From: Variovorax paradoxus
GTDB lineage: Bacteria; Pseudomonadota; Gammaproteobacteria; Burkholderiales; Burkholderiaceae_C
Length of the DNA: 64,000 bases
Reading direction: 5' to 3'
Assembly: GCF_029919115.1 (NCBI RefSeq)
Contig: NZ_CP123990.1
Location: forward strand, 806,001 to 870,000
A program made the translations under genes and the position numbers. Below, in pieces: positions 25,243 to 36,408 of the stretch (within the stretch, counting starts at the first letter, position 1; each line of letters starts with the position of its first letter). Under the pieces are notes generated by a model. The model made no database searches. It saw nothing but the letters and a program-made list of their open reading frames with translations, and was not told where the DNA came from.

Positions 25243-26357
25243 GAAAGCGCTCCTTGGGCGAACAGGTCAACCCCGGTGATCTCGCGCGCCTGGTCGAGCG
25301 CCAGCCGCCAGGTGAGGTGCACGAGCATCCGGTCGAGGTCGACGTGAACGGTGTCAAGCCGCATCGGCTCGGTGGTTTCGCTGCCCCCGGCAGTACGGCA
25401 GATAGCGTCGATGCGCACGCCGGGCAACTGCATTTCCATGGAGTGCGCCGAAGCAAAGAAGCCGGCCATGCGCAGCTTCTCGTCGCCCGCAAGGCCTTGC
25501 GCGGCAACCTGGTCGGCAGGCGCGTACTGGAAGAAGCGTTCGTCGAAATCTTCGGCGTAGTCCATGAAGGGCGCCCCCTCGAAGCGCCGGCGCCAGGCTT
25601 CGTCATAGGTGCCGGCCAGGGTGGCGCGGGGCTGCCAGTGACGGGCGATCGGCCCGAAGCCGGCAACCTCGACGTCCTGGTTGCCATGCAAGACGGGAGC
25701 GGCCAAATATTCGATTTGCGGGCCGGGCACGGGCTTGCCCCTGTCGTACCGCGCGTGTGCATGGACATCGCGGCATGCCGAGCCGAAACGTCCGGTGCCC
25801 GAAGGGTTGGGCGCGTGCATGCGGGGTGCGGCGTCGGGCGCGTCGCCTTCGTCGAACCACCAGCCGCCGTGTGCCAGCTCGTAGCGCAGCGCTACTTCGG
25901 CGGCAGGCTCGGGCTCGCTCAGGCGGCGCTCGGCGGGGTCGTCGTGCCACAGCCAATGGCGCGGCCCGGTAAGGCGCAGTGTCTTGTCGACCAGCAGTGC
26001 GCCGTTTCGCTCGATGCTCAGCTTCGCTTCCCACGCGGGTCGCGGAGCCCAGTCGATGGCATGCGCCGCGCCGGTCACGTAGACATCGGCGCCGGGCTTC
26101 GTGAGCAATACGTCGGTGGCTTCGCGCAGGCTCGACAGCACCGCGCGTTCCGGTGCCCAGGGCACATCGGCGAACACGGGTCCGCGATGCACGGCGGCGG
26201 GCTGGAGCACGCCCGGTGCGAGCACGAAACTGCCGCAGGCAATGACCACGTCGTGAAAGCGCTGCCCCTTGCCCATCTTGTCGAACTGGAAGTGCGCAAA
26301 CGGTGTCCGGTTGCGCACCTGCTGCAGTCGTGGCGGGGGAATCGACGGCGCGCCCAT
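25239..26357 (-). CDS. DUF2169 T6SS adaptor protein
   Basis: A 372-residue cytoplasmic protein of the DUF2169 family: FAHFQFDKMGKGQRFHDVVIACGSFVLAPG at the N-terminus, DVYVTGAAHAIDWAPRPAWEAKLSIE in the middle and a conserved ARHWQPRATLAGTYDEAWRR late. DUF2169 proteins occur next to VgrG and DUF4150 genes and are thought to help load PAAR-like effectors on VgrG, as DUF4123 and DUF1795 chaperones do elsewhere. It overlaps vgrG by 1 base and the DUF4150 gene by 4, so it should be made in step with both. Confidence 0.88.
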   Translation of the reverse strand: MGAPSIPPPRLQQVRNRTPFAHFQFDKMGKGQRFHDVVIACGSFVLAPGVLQPAAVHRGPVFADVPWAPERAVLSSLREATDVLLTKPGADVYVTGAAHAIDWAPRPAWEAKLSIERNGALLVDKTLRLTGPRHWLWHDDPAERRLSEPEPAAEVALRYELAHGGWWFDEGDAPDAAPRMHAPNPSGTGRFGSACRDVHAHARYDRGKPVPGPQIEYLAAPVLHGNQDVEVAGFGPIARHWQPRATLAGTYDEAWRRRFEGAPFMDYAEDFDERFFQYAPADQVAAQGLAGDEKLRMAGFFASAHSMEMQLPGVRIDAICRTAGGSETTEPMRLDTVHVDLDRMLVHLTWRLALDQAREITGVDLFAQGALS

Positions 26358-28651
26358 CAGAGCGGGTTCCGCTCGCCGCCGCCGCTGGCGACCTTGCTCA
26401 GAACATCGGCCGACACCGCCGCCGAGGCCACGCCGAGCAGCTGCGCCGCCTGGCCCGCCGCAGCGCCGCCGTCACCGCCAGAGGCGACTTGCTGCGCAAT
26501 CGACGCCAACTGCGACGCCTTGCCGAGCAGTTCGGCCGGATTGCCGTTCATCAACGCGCCGAGGCTGGCCAGCGGGCTGCCCGGCGGGTCCGGCGGTGGT
26601 CCCACGGGCACGGCGGAGGGCTGCAGCGCCGCCTGTCCCCCAACGGGGTTGAGCCAGATGTTCACTCCGTTGACCGTCACATCGTCGCCTTGCGCCGTGA
26701 TGTTGATCTTCTTGCCGGTTACCGCAATCGAGCCGTCGCCCTTGAGCTGCATGACCGAGGCGCCCACGCGCAGCGATATCGACTGGCCGTCCATCTCGAT
26801 GTGGCTGCCCTTGTCGCCGCCGACCGAAAGCAGGTACTTTTCGCCCACCTTGGTGGTCTTGGTCTTGCCGACCATCGTGTTGTCGGCCATGCCGACCACC
26901 GCGTTGCGCAGCATGCCGACGTTGAAGGAGTAGGCCAGGCCAATGTTCACCATCTTTGCCAAACCCACGTTGTGCATGTAGGCCATGCCGATGGTGCCCA
27001 GCTGGTTGCGCCCGACCTTCTTGCTGCGGTCCCGGCCCACGGAGTGGGTTTCGTCGTGCTCGACCTCGATGTCCTGGTTGCGCTCGGCGTGCAGCCACAC
27101 CTGTTCGGCGCCCTTGCGATCCTCGAAGCGGAAGGCATTGGCGTTGGCTGCGCTGCCGTCTTCCGAGCTGCGGGTGAGAAAGCCACTCTGGGTGGCGTTG
27201 TCGGGCAGCGTCCACGGCGGCATGTTGTCCGCGTTGTAGACGCGGCCCGTCACGATGGGGCGGTCGGGATCGCCGTTTTCGAAATCGACGATCACCTCCT
27301 GGCCGATGCGCGGCACATGCATGCCGCCGAAATTGGTGCCGGCCCACGGCGACGACACCCGGACCCAGCACGAGCTGTTTTCGTCCTTGGTGCAGTAGCG
27401 GTTCCAGTGAAAGCTCAGTTTCACGCGGCCGTACTTGTCGGTCCAGATCTCGCGTCCCGCAGGGCCGGTGACGATGGCTGTCTGCGGCCCGGTGGTGCGA
27501 GGCCTTGGCGCCAGCGGTGCCGGTGCCCTGAACACCTTGTTCGACGGAATTACCTCGAAGTCGACACGGCACTCGAAAGTCTCCTGGCCCGAGGTTTCGC
27601 CGGGCTCCTGCAGGTGCAGGCGGGCATCGGTGACGAGGTATTCGCGGTTCGCCGCGCTTTGGGGGTGGCGCTCCAGCGCCAGCAGGCAACCCGGCACCAC
27701 CGCACGAAGGTTGCCGGAGCCGCTCGCCCGTTCGCCGTGGCTGCCGTCTTCTTCCATGCGCCGGCGCACCAGCAGTTCGCCCTCAGGCTCGGCCGTGTAG
27801 TCGCCCGGCCAGCGGTAGCGCTCGAGTTCGTTCTGGGCGGTCTTGCGGGGCATGGCGCTCACCTGCTGGAGGCGTGCGCGCGGGCGCTCGAAATCGAAAT
27901 CGTCGGTCACCCAGCGGCCGCTCTGCAGCGATTCGCAGGCATTGAAGCGATCGCAGTGCTCTTCGCGCACCGCGTCCTCGGCGGCGTGGAAGGGCACGGT
28001 CCGGTAGCCGGCGTTCACGAAGGGTGCGTGGGACGCCATGTCGTCGACCACCACCAGCGTGTGGTTGTCCTCGGTGTGCGCGAAGAAGAAGTACAGGCCC
28101 CACTCGTGCATCAGGCGCAACACGAAGTCGTGGTCGGTTTCGCCGTACTGCACCTGGAAATCGCGCGGCGGATAGGTGTTGTTCGCGCGCACCTCGAGCG
28201 GAAATTTGTAGTCGCCGAGCACCTCGCGCACGATGTCGAGCACGGTCTTGTTCTGGAAGATGCGGTAGTCGCTGCTGCGTGTTGCCAGCGCGAGCCACGG
28301 CTCGATGACCGCTTCGTACAGCGCGCGGCGGTTTTCCAGCCGCAGGAAGCGCACGCGCGTTACCAGGCCCGAGATGTGGCGCATGGCTCCGTTCGCACCC
28401 GGCCGCCCGTCGAGCACGATGTGCAGGCTGAGCGGTTCGCCGACGAGTTGCTTGATGGGCAGGTTGGCGGCTTGTCGGTCGTTGTAGCCGGGCTGCTCTG
28501 CGGTAGCGAGAGTGACCGTGTATGCGAAGAGGCGGCTGAGGCCTTCGTCGCCCTGGACGCTCACCGGTTCAAGGGCGGGTTTGTCACCCATCATCGGCAT
28601 GGCGGGCGAGGAAACGCGGAGGATGCGGACAGGCCGCACAGAACCTGGCAT
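26357..28651 (-). CDS. vgrG: VgrG (type VI secretion spike protein) with a C-terminal extension
   Basis: A 764-residue spike protein. The gp27-like base runs through roughly residues 20-370 and includes YGETDHDFVLRLMHEWGLYFFF. The gp5-like OB fold shows WTDKYGRVKLSFHWNR, WVRVSSPWAGTNFGGMHVPRIGQEVIVDF and GDPDRPIVTGRVYN. A beta-helix of short V/I-G repeats follows (HNVGLAKMVNIGLAYSFN and AVVGMADNTMVGKTKT). About 85 residues after NIWLNPVGGQ form a Pro- then Ala/Gly-rich extension with no motif I recognise; it may be the docking site for the DUF4150 tip. ATG 28651 has GGAG upstream. No T6SS core genes lie in the window, so this is an orphan island. Confidence 0.94.
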   Translation of the reverse strand: MPGSVRPVRILRVSSPAMPMMGDKPALEPVSVQGDEGLSRLFAYTVTLATAEQPGYNDRQAANLPIKQLVGEPLSLHIVLDGRPGANGAMRHISGLVTRVRFLRLENRRALYEAVIEPWLALATRSSDYRIFQNKTVLDIVREVLGDYKFPLEVRANNTYPPRDFQVQYGETDHDFVLRLMHEWGLYFFFAHTEDNHTLVVVDDMASHAPFVNAGYRTVPFHAAEDAVREEHCDRFNACESLQSGRWVTDDFDFERPRARLQQVSAMPRKTAQNELERYRWPGDYTAEPEGELLVRRRMEEDGSHGERASGSGNLRAVVPGCLLALERHPQSAANREYLVTDARLHLQEPGETSGQETFECRVDFEVIPSNKVFRAPAPLAPRPRTTGPQTAIVTGPAGREIWTDKYGRVKLSFHWNRYCTKDENSSCWVRVSSPWAGTNFGGMHVPRIGQEVIVDFENGDPDRPIVTGRVYNADNMPPWTLPDNATQSGFLTRSSEDGSAANANAFRFEDRKGAEQVWLHAERNQDIEVEHDETHSVGRDRSKKVGRNQLGTIGMAYMHNVGLAKMVNIGLAYSFNVGMLRNAVVGMADNTMVGKTKTTKVGEKYLLSVGGDKGSHIEMDGQSISLRVGASVMQLKGDGSIAVTGKKINITAQGDDVTVNGVNIWLNPVGGQAALQPSAVPVGPPPDPPGSPLASLGALMNGNPAELLGKASQLASIAQQVASGGDGGAAAGQAAQLLGVASAAVSADVLSKVASGGGERNPL

Positions 28652-28695
28652 GGAAGAGGACTCCCCGAATCGTTGGCCAACCAGAAAGCAGCTGG

Positions 28696-28733
28696 CCCGT
28701 TTTTTTACATCATTCCGACGCAATTAAAACGGG
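28696..28733. promoter_or_regulatory. Inverted repeat upstream of vgrG
   Basis: CCCGTTTT (28696-28703) and AAAACGGG (28726-28733) are a perfect 8-base inverted repeat separated by 22 AT-richer bases, 45-82 bases upstream of the vgrG start. The spacing fits two half-sites of a dimeric regulator, or a stem with a long loop. Its AT content contrasts with the GC-rich neighbourhood, as often seen at horizontally acquired T6SS islands. Function not shown. Confidence 0.4.
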
Positions 28734-28813
28734 TCGATACAAAGCCGCCGCGTAGGACGGGTCTGAAAAATTCTTCATTGCCGCGAGTGCTTAAATCCAA
28801 AGCATGCATCCGG

Positions 28814-28863
28814 CGCGCACCGGCGGCGCGCAGCTTCTTTGGAGCCGCGGTGCGCGGCTTTTT
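28814..28863 (+). terminator. Nested hairpins with T-run between vgrG and the SGNH hydrolase gene
   Basis: AGCCGCG-GTG-CGCGGCT (28843-28859) is a perfect 7-base-pair stem followed directly by TTTT, an intrinsic terminator in plus-strand orientation. A competing 9-base stem pairs CGCGCACCG (28814-28822) with CGGTGCGCG (28848-28856). Both flanking genes are on the minus strand, so the plus-orientation terminator would stop antisense transcription into the hydrolase gene, and on the minus strand it offers only a stem without a T-tail. Confidence 0.45.
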
Positions 28864-28868
28864 GGCGG

Positions 28869-29603
28869 CTACGGAGTGGCGGGAAGGTACGCCGAGATGA
28901 CCGACTGCCAGAGCCGGTAGCCCTCGTCCGTCATGTGCAGCCTGTCGCTTCGAAAAAGCTCGGGCCTCGGCCGGCCGTCGACGCCGAGCATGGGCGTGAA
29001 GACGTCGATGTATTCGCTGTCGGGCAGCCGGTTGAGGTAGGCCGAGATCACGTTGTTGGTTTCGCGGATCAGCGGCATCAGGTGCTCGCGCGAGGGGCTC
29101 GGCTTGATGGAGATGAAGCTGATGCGCGTGTTCGGCAGTTCGGCGCGCACCGTGTTGGCAAAACGCGCAAAAGCTTCGAGCACCTGCAGCGGCGTGCGGC
29201 CTTCGGCCAGGTCGTTGTCGCCGGCGTACACCAGCACCTGCCGCGGCTTGTAGCGCACCACCAAGTCTCGCGCAAAGAGGCTGCAGTCGGCCATGGTCGA
29301 GCCGCCGAAGCCGCGGTTGACGATGCCGGGCACTTGGCGAAAGTCTTGCGAAAGGGTTTTCCACATGCGCACGGAGGAACTGCCCACGAACACCACGCCG
29401 CCCGGGGACGGAAACTGCTGCTGGTCGGCCCGCGAGAACGCCGCAAGCTCGTTGTGCCAGCGTGCCTTGGCCGCCAGGTATTCGGACGACGCGTCTCCCG
29501 CCGTGCCGTCCAGCGACTCGTACGGCAGCACGGCATTGTGGTTCTGGGCGTGCGAGGCGAGTGCCGCTGTCAGCAGCAGGGCCGCGGCCAGCGCGGTTTT
29601 CAT
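28869..29603 (-). CDS. Secreted SGNH/GDSL-family hydrolase
   Basis: A 244-residue exported esterase-like protein. The signal peptide MKTALAAALLLTAALASHA starts at ATG 29603; ATG 29612 adds three residues. The SGNH blocks are present: FVGSSSVRMW (nucleophile Ser76), NRGFGGSTMAD (block II Gly), YAGDNDLAEG (block III Asn130) and RSDRLHMTDEGY near residue 220 (block V Asp and His). The group cleaves esters of polysaccharides or small lipids in the periplasm. The precise substrate is unknown. Its 5' side faces the DUF3455 lipoprotein across a 264-base divergent region. Confidence 0.86.
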   Translation of the reverse strand: MKTALAAALLLTAALASHAQNHNAVLPYESLDGTAGDASSEYLAAKARWHNELAAFSRADQQQFPSPGGVVFVGSSSVRMWKTLSQDFRQVPGIVNRGFGGSTMADCSLFARDLVVRYKPRQVLVYAGDNDLAEGRTPLQVLEAFARFANTVRAELPNTRISFISIKPSPSREHLMPLIRETNNVISAYLNRLPDSEYIDVFTPMLGVDGRPRPELFRSDRLHMTDEGYRLWQSVISAYLPATP

Positions 29604-29867
29604 CGAAGGCATCGGAAGCAGGGCGAAACGCAGGTCAGGTGGTTTTTCAATCGGGGCCCGAGGCCGGGCGCCAGGGGGCACGCGAATGTCCGATTCTGAC
29701 GCAGTCGGCCGCTGCACGGCGCCGTCGCGCCGGGCGGTGCAATCCATTTGCAGCCGGCGTGCGTAGAAGCATGCGGGGCCGTCCAGGCGCATGTGCCGAG
29801 GAACGGACTCTCCCTTCACGGGCTCGCCTTTTCAATCACCTCTCGCCCTGCGACAAAGGAACCGACC

Positions 29868-30425
29868 ATGACCATCCGCACCCTGACAGTTCTCGCGGCC
29901 GCAGCAGCGGCCGCCGCGGGCCTTGCCGCCTGTTCCGGCATGGGCACCAGGCCCCCGATGTATTCGCAGGCCGGCCTGCCCGACGCGGTGAAGGTGCCCG
30001 CCGGCCACGCGGTGGCCATGGAAACGGTGGGCGCGGGCGACATTACCTACGAATGCCGCGCCAAGGCCAACACGCCCGGCCAGCACGAATGGGTCTTCGT
30101 CGGCCCGGACGCCAGGCTGATGGACCGCGCCGGCAAACAGGTGGGCAAGTACTACGGCCCGCCGGCCACCTGGGAGGGCATGGACGGCTCCAAGGTCACG
30201 GCCACGCAGGTGGCGGTGGCGCCCAACGGCACCGGCAACATTCCCCACCAGCTGGTCAAGGCCAACCCGGCGACGGGTATGGGCGCGATGCAGGGCGTGA
30301 GCTACATCCAGCGCGTGTCGACCCAGGGAGGCGTGGCGCCGGCCGCGGCTTGCGGCGCGGCGAACATGGGCGAGAAACAGGTCGTCAAATACCGGGCCGA
30401 CTACATCTTCTACCGCACCGTCTGA
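29868..30425 (+). CDS. DUF3455-domain lipoprotein
   Basis: A 185-residue lipoprotein. The signal (MTIRTLTVLAAAAAAAAGLAAC, lipobox LAAC) puts the lipidated Cys at 22. The mature part has the DUF3455 core, DITYECRAKANTPGQHEWVFVGPDARLMDRAGKQVGKYYGPPATWEGMDGSKVTATQ, followed by IPHQLVKANPATGMGAMQGVSYIQRVSTQGGVAP. The family occurs in fungi and proteobacteria as a secreted beta protein of unknown function. ATG 29868 follows AAAGGA by 7 bases. Confidence 0.85.
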   Translation: MTIRTLTVLAAAAAAAAGLAACSGMGTRPPMYSQAGLPDAVKVPAGHAVAMETVGAGDITYECRAKANTPGQHEWVFVGPDARLMDRAGKQVGKYYGPPATWEGMDGSKVTATQVAVAPNGTGNIPHQLVKANPATGMGAMQGVSYIQRVSTQGGVAPAAACGAANMGEKQVVKYRADYIFYRTV

Positions 30426-30521
30426 ACGTCTTTCCGGCCCCGCCAGCCGCTCCAGGAAACATTCGGCAACGTATACTGCCCCGCAAAATCGGAGCGGAGC
30501 GCACCAGCGTGCGGGCGGGGA

Positions 30522-31058
30522 ATGAAGCAAATTGCGATCGTTGTCGCGCTCTGCGTGGGCGCGTGGTACTTCTTCATCGGCGGGCGCAAGCTCGACGAAT
30601 CGATGGTGCGCTCGTACTACGAGAAGGAGGCTCACGCCATCTACTCGCGTGACGCAGACAAGCTGTGCAAGCAGCTCAGCAAGAAGGCCGTGGTCCAGAG
30701 CAAGACCGTCATGATGGGCCGAACCCAGGAAACCACCAGCGACCGCGATCAGGCCTGCGAAGGCGTGCGCAAGACTTTCAAGATGTTCGAGGTGGTGGGC
30801 GAGGGCATGGGCGGCATCCTCACCATCGAGTACGAGTACCACATCGACAACATCGAGGTGGCCAGCGACCGCAAGAGCGCCACCGTCGAAGGCACCAGCG
30901 TGCTGAAGATGGGCGAGGCGGCCATGCAGTTCAAGAGCAGCTTCACCCAGCGCCTGGAGCGCGAGCTGGGGCAGATGCGGCTGGTGCGCAGCGACGACGT
31001 CACTGTGGTGCGCCTCGGTGGGCGCGGCGCCATGAGCCAGAGCGACTTCTTCAAGTAA
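30522..31058 (+). CDS. NTF2-like membrane-anchored protein of unknown function
   Basis: A 178-residue protein. One N-terminal hydrophobic segment (IAIVVALCVGAWYFFIGG) is followed by an NTF2-like/cone-shaped alpha+beta region: KLDESMVRSYYEKEAHAIYSRDADKLCKQLSKKAVV has the helix pair of such folds, then alternating beta segments (TIEYEYHIDNIEVASDRKSATVEGTSVLKM). It is probably a signal anchor with a periplasmic domain. It lies 18 bases upstream of the large TPR-type membrane gene, so the two are likely co-transcribed. I do not recognise a specific family. Confidence 0.72.
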   Translation: MKQIAIVVALCVGAWYFFIGGRKLDESMVRSYYEKEAHAIYSRDADKLCKQLSKKAVVQSKTVMMGRTQETTSDRDQACEGVRKTFKMFEVVGEGMGGILTIEYEYHIDNIEVASDRKSATVEGTSVLKMGEAAMQFKSSFTQRLERELGQMRLVRSDDVTVVRLGGRGAMSQSDFFK

Positions 31059-31076
31059 GCACGGGGCGCAGCCATC

Positions 31077-32378
31077 ATGGCCATCAACGACTCGCAGCCG
31101 TCCCCGCCGCCGTTCTGGCATCGGCTCAACAGCTTCTTCGCCTTTCCGCTCCAACTGCGGCCGTTCATGTACGGCCTGCTGCTTGCGTTCAGCAGCCTGC
31201 TGTTCCAGGCCATTCCGTTTCTGCACCCGGGGCTGCTGCTGCTGGTGATCGAGCTGGGCATTGTGCTGGCGGCCAGCCGCTACGGCTTCAAGGTGACCGC
31301 GCTCGGCTCGCGGGGCATCTGGCGTTCGGAAGATTTTCCGCGCGAGCTCAATGAGGATTGGGTCAACCTGCCGTGGAAGCTGTTTGCCATTTCGGTGGTG
31401 CAGGGTGCGCTGATCGGCTGGCTGGCCTGGTACGAGCCGGTGCTGGGCACCGTCGGGGTGTTCGTGGTGTCGTTCACCTTTCCGGCCGCAGTGATCGTGC
31501 TGGTGCAGTCGGGCAGCTTCTTCCAGGCCATGAACCCCGGACACGTGATGGATGCAATGCGCATCATCGGCTGGCCCTATGCGCTGCTGTGCTTCTTCCT
31601 GTTTCTGTTGAGCGCGGGTGCGCAGATTGCCATCGGCATGGTGCTGCCGATGATCGACGGCCTGATCGTGCTGCCGATCGCCAATTTCGCGTTCATCTAC
31701 TTCGGCTGGGTCATGGCCAGCCTGCTGGGCTATGTGATGTACCAGCACCATGATGCCTTCGGCATCGACCTGCTGCCCGGCGGCGGAGTGGACGACGGCG
31801 CGCCGGTAGACCGTCGCACGCCCGAGCAGATTGCCGCGCAGCGCACCGATGCCGAAGTGGCGCAGCTGGTGACCGACGGTGACGTGGCCGGCGCGCTGGG
31901 CGTGGCCTACGAAGCGCAGCGCGTGGCGGCGGCCGACGACCTGGCGGCGCAGCGCCGCTACCACCGCGTGCTGCTGCTCATGCCCGACAAGGCGGCCACC
32001 TTGCTGGACCATGCGCGCCGCTACATTCCGCTGCTGCTGCGGCGCGACCTGGCCTCGGAGGCGCTCAAGGTCTTCAAGGCCTGCCGCGAGAAAGACAAGG
32101 CCTTTGCGCTGGACGACGCGCCCACGGTCATGACGCTGGCAAAAGCCGAATGGCGCAATGGCGATGCGCATGCCGCGCTGGCACTGCTGTCGGGTTTCGA
32201 CCGGCGCTTTCGCGGGCATGCGGCCATTCCGCAAGCCTACGAGCTGGCAGCCAGGGTGCTGGTGCAGGGGCTCGGCCGCGCCGACATGGCGCAGCCGATT
32301 CTGAAGACGCTCGAATCGCGTTATCCGGACAGCGAGCAGACGCAGGAAGTGCGCTGGCTGCTCCGTCCGGCAGCCTAG
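31077..32378 (+). CDS. Multipass membrane protein with C-terminal helical-repeat domain
   Basis: A 433-residue protein. The N-terminal half (about 25-220) has five or six hydrophobic helices, including LQLRPFMYGLLLAFSSLLFQAIPFLHPGLLLLVIELGIVLAASRYGFKV-type paired helices (similar to DUF4013-like membrane domains). The C-terminal half (about 250-430) is helical with TPR-like periodicity (RYHRVLLLMPDKAATLLDHARRYIPLLLRRDLASEALKVFKACREKD and AEWRNGDAHAALALLSGF). No enzyme motif. It converges on the rhomboid gene, which has its own helical-repeat tail, with 18 bases between coding ends. Confidence 0.75.
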   Translation: MAINDSQPSPPPFWHRLNSFFAFPLQLRPFMYGLLLAFSSLLFQAIPFLHPGLLLLVIELGIVLAASRYGFKVTALGSRGIWRSEDFPRELNEDWVNLPWKLFAISVVQGALIGWLAWYEPVLGTVGVFVVSFTFPAAVIVLVQSGSFFQAMNPGHVMDAMRIIGWPYALLCFFLFLLSAGAQIAIGMVLPMIDGLIVLPIANFAFIYFGWVMASLLGYVMYQHHDAFGIDLLPGGGVDDGAPVDRRTPEQIAAQRTDAEVAQLVTDGDVAGALGVAYEAQRVAAADDLAAQRRYHRVLLLMPDKAATLLDHARRYIPLLLRRDLASEALKVFKACREKDKAFALDDAPTVMTLAKAEWRNGDAHAALALLSGFDRRFRGHAAIPQAYELAARVLVQGLGRADMAQPILKTLESRYPDSEQTQEVRWLLRPAA

Positions 32379-32396
32379 GCGGCCGCTGGCCTGCTC

Positions 32397-33872
32397 TCAG
32401 GCGCGCTCAAGGGCGCGCGTCACCATGTCGTTGGGCGCAAGCCGCAGCAGATGCGGCAGCCAGCCTTTGGCCATGTCGCGCTCGCCTGCATGCAGCAATC
32501 CGTTGGCACAGGCTGACAGCGTGTCGGCCAGCTCCGGATGGTCCGGCGCGGTCTTCAGCAGCACGCGGCACAGCTTGTCGGCGTCCTGGAACTGGCGCAC
32601 GCGCGTGAAACGCCGCGCAAGCCGGGCCATGTCGTCGGGTTTCAGGCGAGCCCCGGGCTTGGCCTGGTCGAGGTAGGCGGTGTAGCTGGCGTGCTGCAGC
32701 GCCAGCGTGTCGGGGTCGGTGGCCGGCAGGCGGAAGATGCGGCGCGCGGCCTGGTGGAAGTCTTCGCTCGCGGGCTGCAGCCGCGCGGTGTTGAACCACG
32801 CGCGCAGCGTGTCGGTATCGCCGGGCTCCAATGCGGCGGCGGCGCGCCATTCGGCCGCGGCCGCCTCGAATTTCATGGCGGCGCCCAGGCGGCGTGCCGC
32901 GGCCACGTGGCCGTTGAATTCCTCATCGCCGTTCGATTGCTCCGATGCTACCGTCTCCGGGGTTTTCACCCGCTTCAGCGCCATGGCAGAGGCCATCAGC
33001 GCCGCGCCGGTCAAAAGGCCGCCCAGGTGCGCCATGTAGGCGATGCCCTGGCCGCCTACTGCGTGCTGGAGCAATTCGTTGGCAATCCACGCCGGCAACA
33101 GCAGAAGCGCCGGTGCCGTGACGTAGTTGAAATAGAAGAACAGCTGGTAGAAGAACCGTATGCGCCGCAGCCGGTACATCACCGCGTACATGCCCATCAG
33201 CGCCGACACCGCGCCCGAGGCGCCGAGCCCGTAGCTGCCCTTGCCGGCATAGGCCCAGTCGGCCAGCATCGAGGCACCCACCGCACCCAGGATGTAGAAG
33301 CTCAGGTAGGTGCCGCGACCCAGTGCCAGCTCGACTGAAAAGCCGAACAGGAAGAGGAACAGCATGTTGCCCAGCAGGTGCCCGGTGCTGCCGTGCAGGA
33401 AGGCCGCGGTAATCCATGTCCAGGGCTTGAATTCCGCGTCTTTCGTGTAGTCCTGCGCCCAGCGCTCGGTAAACGAAGCGGGCTTCATCGATTCGTATTG
33501 CTGCCGGTCGCGCTTCCATTCGGGGTACCGTGGGTTGGCGGGCGTGATCACGCCATCTGCGCGCAGCTTCTGCAGGAAGGTCTTTTCGCGCTGCATGCCG
33601 TCGAGCAGCAGCCCCGTTTCCTTGCGGGCCAGCAGCCGCTGGGCGGCCTTGGCACGGGGCGAGCGCGTTTCTTCGAGCCAGGCGACGAAGGGCGGCAGCT
33701 CGAGCTCGGGCAGCACGCTGTGCGCGTAGTAGTGGGCCGCGCGCTCGTCGGCCTTTTCTTCGCTGCGCTGCGGCCCCCAGAACACGGCCATGTTCACGAG
33801 GATCAGCAGCACCGTCATCCACGGTGGATTGCGCCAGCTCGGTTTGTTCTCGAGCGGGATGGCGTAGAACAA
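32397..33872 (-). CDS. Rhomboid-family intramembrane serine protease with helical tail
   Basis: A 491-residue protein with the rhomboid catalytic dyad: GLGASGAVSALMG (Ser219) and AYMAHLGGLLTG (His282). It also has the loop/TM2 motif HGSTGHLLGNMLFLFLFG (His165, Asn169). Between TM1 (about 19-33) and the next helix is a long hydrophilic insert (about 35-150). After the last helix (about 300) there is a cytosolic region of roughly 180 residues with TPR-like helices. It should cut membrane-spanning substrates in the inner membrane. The start is TTG at 33872, with AGGA 7 bases upstream; no ATG fits before the first helix. It follows argH by 15 bases on the same strand. Confidence 0.88.
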   Translation of the reverse strand: MFYAIPLENKPSWRNPPWMTVLLILVNMAVFWGPQRSEEKADERAAHYYAHSVLPELELPPFVAWLEETRSPRAKAAQRLLARKETGLLLDGMQREKTFLQKLRADGVITPANPRYPEWKRDRQQYESMKPASFTERWAQDYTKDAEFKPWTWITAAFLHGSTGHLLGNMLFLFLFGFSVELALGRGTYLSFYILGAVGASMLADWAYAGKGSYGLGASGAVSALMGMYAVMYRLRRIRFFYQLFFYFNYVTAPALLLLPAWIANELLQHAVGGQGIAYMAHLGGLLTGAALMASAMALKRVKTPETVASEQSNGDEEFNGHVAAARRLGAAMKFEAAAAEWRAAAALEPGDTDTLRAWFNTARLQPASEDFHQAARRIFRLPATDPDTLALQHASYTAYLDQAKPGARLKPDDMARLARRFTRVRQFQDADKLCRVLLKTAPDHPELADTLSACANGLLHAGERDMAKGWLPHLLRLAPNDMVTRALERA

Positions 33873-33887
33873 GTGGCGTCCTGAAGG

Positions 33888-35285
<1,398 letters not shown>

Positions 35286-35306
35286 GGGAGCCGTTCGAGA
35301 GGCAAT

Positions 35307-35325
35307 AATGGGTTGGTTACCCAAT
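35307..35325. promoter_or_regulatory. Imperfect palindrome in the argH / histidine kinase divergent region
   Basis: AATGGGT (35307-35313) and ACCCAAT (35319-35325) are inverted arms of 7 bases with one mismatch, around a TGGTT spacer. They lie between the argH start (35285) and the preferred kinase start (35335), so a dimeric regulator bound there could affect both genes. If the kinase instead starts at ATG 35308 the site would lie in its coding region. Confidence 0.35.
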
Positions 35326-35334
35326 GTATCTGTG

Positions 35335-36404
<1,070 letters not shown>

Positions 36405-36408
<4 letters not shown>

